NCBI GenBank assembly: GCA_013399875.1
Contig: VXAZ01002618.1
Location: 372,742-436,741, forward strand
Length of the DNA stretch: 64,000 nucleotides
Source of the DNA: Gymnorhina tibicen
Lineage: Eukaryota; Chordata; Aves; Passeriformes; Artamidae
Reading direction: 5' to 3'
Position 1 is the first letter of the stretch. Each line of letters opens with the position of its first letter. The notes below the pieces were generated by a model, which did no database searches, was not told the origin of the DNA, and saw nothing but the letters and a program-made list of their open reading frames with translations. The position numbers and the translations under genes were made by a program. Below, one piece after another: positions 54,301-64,000 of this stretch.

Positions 54301-55876
54301 TCCCGCTGTAAAAATAGTTGCAAGTGTTAATTGCAGGCACTGATGGTTCAGCAAGCTCCTGCTGAAACCTCAGCTGAACCTGGGAAGGAGCAGATAAAGC
54401 ACGATCCTTTTCACAGCTTGTGGAAAAGCTCGGATTCTTTGGAATAGGCGGGAGAGCAGGGAGCGTGTTGGTTCTGTTCTTTCTGTGTCAGGAATACAGA
54501 GTATTTGCAAGGTTATCTGTCTCTGAATGGCAAATTTCCTCTCCTCTCATAACTCCTTTATTGCTATCAGCTTTCCTTGACAGAGTTTATTTTTAAGGAT
54601 GTATTCCATCATTTATCAAACTTACCACAGAGACACTTGGACTTTCTGTGCGAGGTGTGAGAGGCTTTGCCAGCCTCGCTGAGGAGCTGCCCCTCGTCAG
54701 GGTGGGTGCTCCTCCATCCCTCCTCACTGCAGTCCCTGCTCTATTACAGCCTGGAGAAATCAGCATTTATTATTAGTCAGCCCGAGAAAACATTCCAGCA
54801 GCTCACAGGATCACCCCTCTGTGTTAACAGCACATCCCCGCTTTGCCTCAGCCTGGTGTAGGAAGCTGCAGGATTTTTTTTCCCTCTTTTATCTGAATTT
54901 CTGCAGGGAGGAGGAGCAGAGGAGCAGCCCCAGCCCCAGCTCTTTGCCCTGCATGAGAGAAATGTTGCTGCAAGTGGGCTTAAAGATGATAATATTTTAC
55001 ACTGCAGATTTTAAGGTGCGAGTAGAACACACACACAAAGATTTTTTTTGTTGTTGTTGTGCCGCGGTGTTTTCACAGGCAAAATGCTGCAGGTGAAGCT
55101 GAGGAGATGAAATGAGTTCCTCCATCCTGGGGGCAGCTTCCCAGGGGAAAACACTGGTTTAGCAGCTGGGATGAGGGTGTGCAGAGCCACCTCCTTCAGT
55201 CACAAAGGGAACAAAACTCCCCCAGCCGTCGGGGTGGCCACAGGTGATAACCCGGGGTGCTCAGTGATCCCTTCAGACAGGACTTGGGAGGTGTCTGAGT
55301 TTCAGATGATTGCTGTTTCAAATAATTATGCCTTGAATTCAAATAGTTCCTGAGCAGCCTGAAAAGCTTCATCTTCAGTGCCTCAGCCTCTCAGCAGGGA
55401 GAAGCTGTGCAGGTTGGAGCCAAGACAGGGCCCGGGAGATGAATATCCCATGGGCAGGGGGGCTGCCTGGCTCCCAGCCCTGGGGGATTTTGGTGCCATT
55501 GCTATCACAGATATAAACTGGCTGCGGCCAGTTTGGGGAATTTCTGAGTTTTCTGGGGATTTCTGGTATTTTTCTCATATTTTGGTACTGGCAACCCCGT
55601 CCACCCCTCCCTCCTGTGCTGCTGCCAGAGGCCATACCCAGCATCCCATCCCTTTTGTGTCGTAAATGGAAGAGCATCAGCAAATGCCTAATTTGCTGTT
55701 TTGCATATGCATCAGAAAATGGCATCATTTGTCATGGTTGACGAAATTCTCTTCCCATCTTTTTTTTTGAATTTGCTGGTATTTGAGGAGAAAACAAGGT
55801 AAACAGCGAGTGGTGTCCTGAACCGATGACAAGCAGCTCCCAGGCAGCAACGCTGCCGTGCTGCCTTGGCTCTGTG

Positions 55877-55896
55877 ATAATAATAATAATAATAAA
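55877..55896 (+). repeat. (ATA)n microsatellite
   Basis: About six ATA units, followed by AAGAG. Confidence 0.85.
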
Positions 55897-56954
55897 AGAG
55901 AAACACGTTAGTATACCTGGATTCATTACAAGTTCAGTAAAAGCCTTCAGGAAGAGAGGCAGCTTTGTCATTTAAGGTGCAGAATTGCCTAAGAAGAGGA
56001 GTTAATCAACCCACGAGTGATTTACGCTCACTGAAGGTATCTTGTCAAAATGAGCCCAAATTTTATGTGGCTCTCTCCTCTCGAGAGGAACAGGATATAC
56101 GTTTTCCACAGGCTGGCAATTTAATAAAGCAACTTTTTCCTTGGAAACTGCAGACGAGGTGATTTTTGCTGGCCTCCAGGCTGGCTTTGGTGGTGTCCCA
56201 CCCCCATGGACACCGGAGGAGCTGCGGGGGCTCATGTCTCGCTGCCCTCGGGCTGAGAGCTCCCTGCCCGGGGTGACTCCGGGGCTCTGCGTGCTCCGGT
56301 TTGGAATATTTCAGCTCCATTCCCCATCTCCACCCCTGCTGTGCCTCTGGCCGTGTCCTTGCCTCCCTTCTGCACGTGGCTCTGGCTCTGGTGGTTGTGC
56401 CAAGCCACCCATCCCTGGCTGCCAGTGCTCGGTCCCGTGCCAGTGCCGGGCTGGGGGACACGTCCTGGGACCGGGGTGTTGCCCTGAGTTTTTCAGTGCT
56501 TCCATGTTTTAATGCTGTAGATAAGAATTCTCAGGCACCTTCTGTAAACATAAGCCATGTTTTGCTAACCAGTCCAGATTGTTTGAATTCCTTCTAAGGC
56601 AGAGGCATTTGATGGATTTTTCCTTCGACCAGTGCGATTTGAAGGTGGTAACTTCATCTTCCAATCCACGGATATTCTCAAAAAGATATAAATAAAACTT
56701 GAGCCCCCAAGGGGCAGGCATTTTTGGCCTGGAAAGAACTTAGGCTCTGTGTCGTTCTTTCGTGTCCAAATGCGACGCCAGGGAGATCAGCCCCAGCACG
56801 GATCCCCACCCACAGCAAGGCTCCCCTCCACTCCTGTTTGCTTTGGGGTGCTGAAGGACAGCAAATAATCATTCCCTGCTGCTCCGGCCTAATGTGTGTC
56901 TTCATTTCCTGTAATTACGTGACCATTCTGATTTATTTATTTATTTTAAAATCT

Positions 56955-56972
56955 CAGCAGCAGCAGCAGCAG
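56955..56972 (+). repeat. (CAG)6 microsatellite
   Basis: Six uninterrupted CAG units, followed by CAAGCAAG. It is not in a supported coding frame. Confidence 0.9.
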
Positions 56973-57218
56973 CAAGCAAGGGGGCACGGCCAGGATGGCT
57001 GCCCAGGCTGCTGTAGGAAGGTCTGGGCATTTAATAACCCCTTCATAATGAGGATCTGATAAGTAAGAGCCCTTTAAGCCCCATGCAGCCTCGGGTGAGT
57101 GGCAATGGGAGCCCTTGCTTACCTGCCTCTCTATCACAGGGAGCTTCAGAGAAGGGTTCTGGAGGTGAGACCAGAGCTTTCCCCTGCCAGGCTTCCACCC
57201 TCCCAAGTATTATCAGAG

Positions 57219-57340
57219 GACCACAGAATAGTTTGGGTTGGAAAGGACCTTAAAGCTCCTTTCATTCCAACCCCCTGCAGGGGCAGAAATACCTTCTGCT
57301 ATCCCAGGTTGCTCCCAGCCCTGTCCAACCTCGTCCATCC
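57219..57340 (-). mobile_element. CR1 LINE, short 3' end fragment, - orientation
   Basis: The + strand reads ACCACAGAATAGTTTGGGTT, GGAAAGGACCTTAAAGCTCC and TATCCCAGGTTGCTCCCAGC. This is the reverse complement of the last 120 bases of CR1. Confidence 0.88.
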
Positions 57341-59088
57341 ATGAACTGGGTGTGCTGGCCTCAGTTCAGCCCTCAAGTGCCTCTCTGGCACGGCTCTGGT
57401 GTTAGCTGCCTTCGTGAGGAGCACTGGGCTGTGCTTTTCAGGAGCAAGGGGATGAGGCTGATGCTGGAGAGCAGCCCCCCCTCACCCACAGCCTCCCAGC
57501 TCTTCACCACCTCCGGCCTGCAGTCCCCTCCCTCCTTGGAGCTGGGATAGCTGCTCAGGATGACTCCCCTAAGCACCATCAGGTGTTCTACCTTCAGCAG
57601 CTCTTTGGTTTGATCTGGTGCTCCGAGAGGCTCCGTCATTCCTGCAGCCCTTGCTGCAGCAGCAGCAGCAGCTCGGGGTGCAAAGCCAGCGGCTTTCCTC
57701 GGGCTCTGGTACTCACCCCACTCGCAGAGCCCCTTACAATTCATCCATTGTGCGGGCAGGATTTCTCAGGAGCGAGTTCCACCGAGCTGCGCGCGAGGGT
57801 TAATTAATTTTTAATGTTAACAACCTTTCCTTTGTGTCACACATCGGTTCATCGAGTCCTGGAGGGGCGGCGCGCCCACCTCCCCGTGGCTCTGTGCTTT
57901 CAGCAGTCACACATGTGAGCAGAATTCTCTCTGCTTTATAGCTCTCCCCTGTAATCTAGAGAAAGTGACATTTTCCGTGGCACAATATGGGTTAGGCTTT
58001 CGTTCTGATGATGCTGCCTCTGCCAGTAGATTTTTTTCCCAGTGGCATATGGCACGCACTGTTACATCTGCTCCCATTTCCAAGTGATCCTTTACCCTTT
58101 GTTGAATTTTTACAAATGCTATCAGTCTAAATAATCCAGAAGGCTGCTATGGCAACAAAACGAGAATGCTGCTGCACTCTCTTCCCTTTATTTCCCCCCC
58201 TTTTTTTCAATCCTGGAGTACAAGGGAGGAGGATGTTGGCCGTGTCCTTCAGCAGTGTGGATGCCTTGGGATGGGGTTTGGGTCCCAGTCAAACCCCACC
58301 ACCATCCCATGTCTGCTGGCGTTGTCCTGCCTGCAGGAAAGAGCAGAGAAAAACACGCAGATGATCTCTTTATATGGGCTGTGTCATGCACGGGACGAAG
58401 CTCTCCAAGGAAAACACCATAAATCCCACGGCTGCTCCCTGTGGGGGAAGCTCCCCAAGGCCGTTTCCCCCATCCCATGGCCGTGGTGGAGGGTGCAAGG
58501 TCTCGCACACAAGTGTCAGAATCAGCACCGCAGGAATTCACCTGAATTAACTTAACAAGCCAGGCACAAACGGGTGGTGGATTGCTCACAAGGGGGAGCT
58601 GGGCCTACTCCTAGAGAAGATGCAAATAATTTGGAAAATTAGCAGCAGATAAACACATCCATGAACCAGCTGGGATGAGGAAGGGCAGTGCACTGGGACC
58701 TGTTGCTCTCACCTGGATTTTGTCCCTTGGAGGGAGAAGCCGGGATGGGCAGAGCTGGTTTTGGGGTGTCCCCAAGGGGCTCCCACCCACGGCTGCCGTG
58801 GTCTCACCCCACACCCATCCCCGTGAGCCCCCCGGCAGGGATATCCCTCTGTCACAGTGACACAGCCAGGACTCAGCCCTGTGTTTTTGGCTGACACTCT
58901 CTGATGCAGGGTGTGGGGGTGGGACACAGGGAGCCTGTTGGATGGGCGCTCGAGCACTGCTGATTATGGCTTGGAATGAGATTTGTTAGCAAACCGTTCC
59001 TAATTCCCAGCGCTCCCAGGCACCAGCTGTCCCTCAGTGCTGCCAGCCCTGGCCAGCAGCCGGGGTGGCTCCAGGCCAGTGGCTCCTC
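57341..59088. other. Intergenic sequence
   Basis: It contains a (GCA)n tract near 57655-57673 and an exon-like ATG-initiated open segment on the - strand (57486-57639). No gene is supported. Confidence 0.5.
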
Positions 59089-59256
59089 CAGAGAAGCTGT
59101 GGCTGCCCCTGGATCCCTGGAAGTGTCCAAGGCCAGGCTGGACGGGGCTTGGAGCGACCTGGGATAGTGGAAGGTGTCCCTGCCCATGGCAGAGCTTAGG
59201 ACTGGATGAGCTTTAAGGTCCCTCCCAACCCAAACCATTCCATAACTCTGTGATTT
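59089..59256 (+). mobile_element. CR1 LINE, 3' end fragment, + orientation
   Basis: It starts within CAGAGAAGCTGTGGCTGCCC, carries GTCCAAGGCCAGGCTGGACG and ends CCATAACTCTGTGATT, the terminal repeat of CR1. Confidence 0.9.
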
Positions 59257-59618
59257 GTCCTCTCCCTGCAGCTCCATCACGGCCCTGACGACCTGCAGGA
59301 GGGTGGACATGCAAGGGGTTTGTGATCTCCTGCTGTTGGGCACTAAATGTTTCTGATCTTCTTCTGCTGCTGCTCAGGAGAGCTCTCAGCCATAAGAAAC
59401 CTGTCAGACCTCTCTGGTACAAAGGTACTAAGTTAATAAAATTTGTCCATAAAATCAGACAAAAGGCACTGCATTTTTATTAAGATCTAAACTGTGCAGT
59501 CTGTTTTATTACCGTCCTTCATAAATTATCCACCCAAACCTCTGTCCTGTAAAGACAGCCCGTATCCAGATTTACTGCATTCCAAAGACACTGAATTTCC
59601 TGGTGTACTGAAGGGAAC
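59257..59618. other. Spacer between two CR1 fragments
   Basis: AT-rich sequence in which I see nothing further. Confidence 0.6.
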
Positions 59619-59771
59619 GGCTGCCCCTGGATCCCTGCAAGTGTCCAAGGCCAGTTTGGACTGGGCTTGGAACAACCTGGGATAGTGGAAGGTGTCCCTG
59701 CCTGTGGCAGGGGGTGGATTGAGATGATCTTTAAGGTCCTTCCCAGCACAAACCATTTCCAAGATCCTATT
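59619..59771 (+). mobile_element. CR1 LINE, 3' end fragment, + orientation
   Basis: It carries CTGCCCCTGGATCCCTGCAA, GATAGTGGAAGGTGTCCCTG and GATGATCTTTAAGGTCCTTC and ends near AAGATCCTATTC. It is in the same orientation as the copy 360 bp upstream, and its divergence suggests a separate insertion. Confidence 0.88.
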
Positions 59772-60510
59772 CAGAGAAGGAGGTTCCCCCAGGAGTTGGG
59801 CTGCAATGTGCCTCCGGGAGATGTTTCTGGCCACTTCTCTCCAAGGGATCAAAGACAGGCTTAAAACCAACCCAAAACCTCCAGGCAGCACTTAAGGCCA
59901 TTGTAAAGATGTGTAGAAGCCTGACACGTGGCCCTGGCAGCAGACCTTAGCAGGCTCTGAGTGCTTTAAATGCTGTTTTTTTCCTCTATTTGGGGAAGAG
60001 AAAAGCCGGTGTCGTGTCAGATCCCAGTCTTGCACGGCTTGCAGGTGCTGTAAGTGTTTTACAGCCTGTTGCAGCCATGCTGGAGGAGATTTTGCATATC
60101 CTGACCCCTTCCCACGTGGCAGCCTGCCCAGACAGCAAACACACAACGTGGCCAGAGCCACTCCTGGAGCTGCCGGCCAAACACCACCGTAAACGAGGAG
60201 CAGCACCAAAACCTGCCCGGGCTTTAGCAGATGTGGGAGCAGCAGCTTTTCTTCCCCGGCCAGGGGAGCAGCTGCACAGGGCTGGGCCAGAGGAGGAATG
60301 ATCCCCCCTGCTTCCCCCTCAGCCTGCCTCCAAGCAGTTTTCAGCTGGTGGCTTGGGAAGAAAAGAGTCACCTTGGAAATAGCAACGCGAGCTGGGTTTA
60401 TCTTTAAAAGCAGATGTCTTTTAATAGATTGGCAATTTCTTCTCCATTAATATCTCAACCACAGCGCTGTCTGGGGAAGGGGTTGTGTGTTTTACACCTG
60501 CTTTTGTAAA
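59772..60510. other. Intergenic sequence
   Basis: A 103-codon + frame (59990-60301) and a 159-codon - frame (59892-60371) overlap each other. Neither has a recognisable domain, so I do not call a gene. Confidence 0.5.
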
Positions 60511-60632
60511 ATCATACGATTATAGAGTGATAGAATGACAGAACTGTAAGGGGCCTTAAAGCCCATCTTGTTCCAACCCTGAGCACATTCCACCAGAGCA
60601 GGTTGCTCCAAGCCCTGTCCAACCCAGACCAG
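60511..60632 (-). mobile_element. CR1 LINE, diverged 3' end fragment, - orientation
   Basis: The + strand reads ATTATAGAGTGATAGAATGA, then GGGGCCTTAAAGCCCATCTT, CATTCCACCAGAGCAGGTTG and CTCCAAGCCCTGTCCAACCC. The expanded octamer region and the changed wording suggest an older or different CR1 subfamily from the other copies. Confidence 0.82.
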
Positions 60633-63600
60633 TCACAGTCTGGGAGAAATCTGTCACTGAGATAAACAGTTTGTTAATGAAACCTCATTATATGGGGCGT
60701 CATTAACTTCCCTCCTCATCTTCATAACATCCTGTCCTGGGTGCAAACTCCTGTGAGCAGGAGTGGATGAAATCTTGGGTTATTTAGTAGAAAACTGATG
60801 CTCTTTGGGCAGCAGAAAATGGGTTTCAGACTCAAGATAGCCATGTGTGGAGGTATGTGTATATGTACATAAAATAGAGATTTTTTCCTGCCTTGGATGA
60901 GTTCCAGGCCCCACTCCAGTGATTCATCACCCTCAGAGCACTGAGAGGCTCCGACTGCCACACACGGATATGATCTTCCCAGAACGGACAGCAATTCATC
61001 ACCTTTGTCATCAAAAAGCAGTTTTTCTTGAAGATTGCAGTGCAATCTAATCTCAGGCCCTCTCCCTTCCTACAAGGTGCATCTGATGGATGCGGAGGTG
61101 ACAGCAGAGCTCCTGGTTGGATCGAGGTTTTGCAATCATCTCCCTGCAGGGGTGTTTTGCTGGCGAGATTTGGGGCGACCTCACACTTGGTGTGAGCTGG
61201 CAGGGACAGGGTGGGCGTCCTCCCTCCCCAGTGATACCCAGAGGGGTGTTAGAAGGGGTTTGGAAAAAAACCATGGCTCCCCCAAAAGCCTCCTGAGCGT
61301 TGTTTTTATCGATGCTTCTTTGGGGCTTCAGTCCCAAAGCTCTGCCGTGCGCACAGAAAACAGGCGACAGCGCTCGGATCCAAAATTCCCCAAGCTGGAG
61401 AGACGTGGGGTGGAGCCCTGTCTGATTTCCTCCATCCAAATCCTGCCTCCTTCTGCCACACTTTCGCTCGCTGCCGTGTCCAAAAATAGAACTGTCCTGC
61501 TGTGAACTTTTGCATAGAGTGATGGAAGAACTGCTTGTCATGTGCAGGAGCCGGGCTGATAACGCAAGGACAAAAGCGATTGAACTCTCACAGCCTGATG
61601 CAAGCACTGAGTCATCCTCCAGCCTCTGGAGCAGCTGGGGATCCCACTTAACCACTTCCCTGTTCCCCCAGCAGCAAGCAGGGAAATTCCTTAAGTAAAC
61701 AGGGGTTTGAGCTGCCACACCATCACGGGGACGTGGGGTGGCATCCCGTGTCGCTGCCAATAAGGTGGGAAAAAAAACCCATAAATGCCATCCCAGAGAT
61801 GCAGCACAGCTCAGGAGACACGGCTGAAAAACAGAAACCAGCTAGGAAAACAATGATAACTAGAAATAATAGTTGCTTTTCTGCACCATCCCATTTCTGT
61901 CAATGAGGCTCGGAGGTTTTTATTTGTTTTATAAATAAACTTATTTATTGCCTCCGATTTTCCCAATTCTTAAAAAGCAGAAAGGGTGGGGAAGTGGTTT
62001 CTGCTGCAGCAGTTCAGAGGAGGAAATTTACCAAAGGCATTTTTCAAAGGGGAAAATACAAAAGGATTGATTTTCTTTAAGGAAAAAAAAAAGCCCAGCA
62101 GTAAAAAGTAACCATAAATCAAGCAGCTTTCTAAGAAGATTATTTTAACAGCATTTGACATCAGTAAGGGTGAGCTGTTGTGTAAAAATGGATGTCTGTG
62201 TTGTCACAACAGCTCGAGGAGGGGAGGATGGGGCTGAGGACAGCCTGGGTATTTTGGGGAAACAGGGACACTTTGCCTAGCAGAGAGGATGAAACATTTC
62301 TTGGGGAGAGGCTGGGAAGGACAAAGAAGTTTATTGATGTTGTATTCGCTGTGTCTCGAGGACCTTCCCGTATTCCAGCCAAATTTCCGAGCCCGTGCAG
62401 AACCCAGCAGGTGGAGGAGAGCAGAAGTAAAGCCCCTGTGGATTTATGCTGGGAAAACGATGGCCATGGGCTCCCAGAGCAGGGGAATGGGACAGAGGCA
62501 GCTTTGCCAGCTCCTGTGCTGGGACACTTCTGACGAGATGGACGTGAGCCGTGGCCATCTGAAAAGCAAATTCCCGACTTGTCCGGCTGCTCTGGATTCT
62601 CTGGACAGTGCCCAGGGAAAGGAGAGGATTTGCCCTGGGTCGGGTGGGGCTCTGGGAGCTGGGCTGGGCCGGGCAGAGCAGCTTCCCCAGCCAGGAGAGA
62701 TGCCCACACCACAGCCACGCTGCTGCTCTCTGCCTGCAGACGCCTCATCTCCGGGAGCTGCCTGACTCCGGGGCATTTTTAAAGTGTCATTTATTTAAAT
62801 TTTGCAGTTTAATCTAACGCCCCTGCTGCGGGGCTGATGTGCCTGTGGAGCGAAAATGCAGTTCTGGCTTAAAAATAGCATCCTGGTGAAGAATTTCATT
62901 TCGGGCCCGTTTTTCACGCACGCTTCTGGGAGAGGTCTCGTTCAATCCGTTCCAGGGTGGGAGCGGGGTTGTATCTCTGCAAACAGGGATGTGCTACAAT
63001 GAATAACACCTTGTAGCTGGCTGTGCCTGCGTGCACAGGCTCCTCGTCAGAGCAAAGATCTGCTTGTAGATAGGACGGGGAGTTTATAAAGCAGCATAAT
63101 TAATAACCTGCTCCATTATTGCCTACCCATCCTTGCTGCCAAGGCGCCACAGGCCCAAACAAGTGACAATTACCAGAGAAGGTGACACAGAAATACAGCC
63201 CCAGCTCTGCTCCAGGAAGCACTAATGTGCTTTTTAGAAGTTATTTGGCCATTAGGAGTGACTGGGAAGGGCTCTGCTCCCCGTGGAGCAGCGATGCTTG
63301 TCCTTCAGACCTGTCTTCTGTGAGGTGCAGTTGCCTGCTTGATCCCGATGCTGGAGCAGGACCAGGGCTGATGGATGGATGCTGTGCTCTGTGTGCCAGG
63401 AAGTGACTCTACAGATGAGTTATCCCCAATTTTGAGCCCAGTCTAGCAGCTTTGTTCAGTCAATCCCCCTCCAGTTTCTAGCAGGAAACCAAAATGGGGG
63501 GTTTTTTTGTGTTTTCCTTAAGTCATGCCTTAATTTTGGGCTACTGTTAAAAATAGAAAATGAGGCCAGATTTCAATTCAAGGTAATTAAGCCCCTAACG

Positions 63601-64000
63601 AAGCCCCTGAGCACCTCAGCAGTCCCCCAGGGATGTGCAGGCAGGCACTTACAAAGAGCCCGGGGGGAGAAGCCACGACAAGGAACAACAGCAGTCCCCC
63701 GGGGAGGAAAACAAACACCTACAACTTGTATTTTCCAGCTGTATTAACGATTCAAGAACGGAGAGAGAAGCTGGGGAACGTTACCCTGGCTGGGCGAGAG
63801 GAAGGATGTCAGGTGTAAGAGGAAGGTGGAAAAGGGGCTGTGTCACCCTGGGGTCCCTTGGCTGTGTCCCCCAGGGCAGAGGGACACCCAGAGGAGCCAG
63901 TGGCACCTCTCACCTCCTAGGGGAGATGGAGCCCATCTTTACACCTCAATAAACCCACGGGGCCGTGGGGGATGCTTGAGTGGCACTGGGGGGGTCGATT
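60633..64000. other. Intergenic sequence to the window end
   Basis: No gene, RNA or mobile element is recognisable. The longest frame, 235 codons on the - strand (61053-61760), starts at TTG and shows no domain. AATAAA motifs are scattered. Confidence 0.55.

Larger units (their letters stand above)
51301..57218. other. Intergenic sequence
   Basis: No supported gene. It contains two copies of GTTGAATTGAAGTC at about 51701-51735, an (ATA)n repeat and a (CAG)6 repeat. The 187-codon frame at 51595-52158 has no known similarity. Confidence 0.55.

Noticed and set aside
61053..61760. 235-codon minus-strand frame
   Set aside because: It starts at TTG, shows no domain or splice context and sits in GC-rich intergenic sequence.

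Overview
The window is vertebrate nuclear DNA and almost certainly avian. It has large introns with GT-AG splice sites, a low gene density and several copies of the CR1 LINE 3' end, the typical dispersed repeat of bird genomes. There is one confidently readable gene: angiomotin (AMOT) on the + strand, whose 11 coding exons run from 6187 to 35974. The exons join in frame into a 910-residue protein that matches the long (p130-type) isoform from its initiator Met to the C-terminal PDZ-binding tail EYLI.

Layout: 1-6139 is 5' non-coding or intronic sequence with one plausible untranslated exon (4592-4757). The first coding exon (6187-7058) carries the YAP/NEDD4-binding LPTY/PPEY motifs and the LATS phosphorylation site. 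A 6.6 kb intron follows, holding a 34-bp minisatellite (about 9424-9695) and a small CpG-rich patch (about 8750-8960). Exon 2 holds the Met equivalent to the p80 start. Exons 3-8 encode the long coiled-coil/lipid-binding region, exon 9 its end and a Ser-rich segment, and exons 10-11 the short tail. Intron 5 is the largest (9.5 kb) and has a CR1 copy close to its acceptor. The 3' UTR begins at 35975 and extends at least to about 36.1 kb, more likely to 38.6 kb or beyond.

From about 40 kb to 64 kb I find no gene that I can name. This part holds a 17-N assembly gap flanked by a direct repeat (39752-39768), a CpG-rich stretch near 39.3-39.85 kb, a strong orphan CpG island at about 45.83-46.30 kb, seven CR1 fragments, microsatellites and several exon-like pieces on both strands. 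The exon-like pieces are recorded only as low-confidence candidates.

Angiomotin is a junction- and actin-associated scaffold. Its N-terminal half captures YAP and ubiquitin ligases through WW-binding motifs, its middle forms coiled coils and binds membranes, and its tail binds PDZ proteins. All these modules are intact here, so the gene looks functional. The mammalian Ala/Pro-rich insert before the tail is absent.
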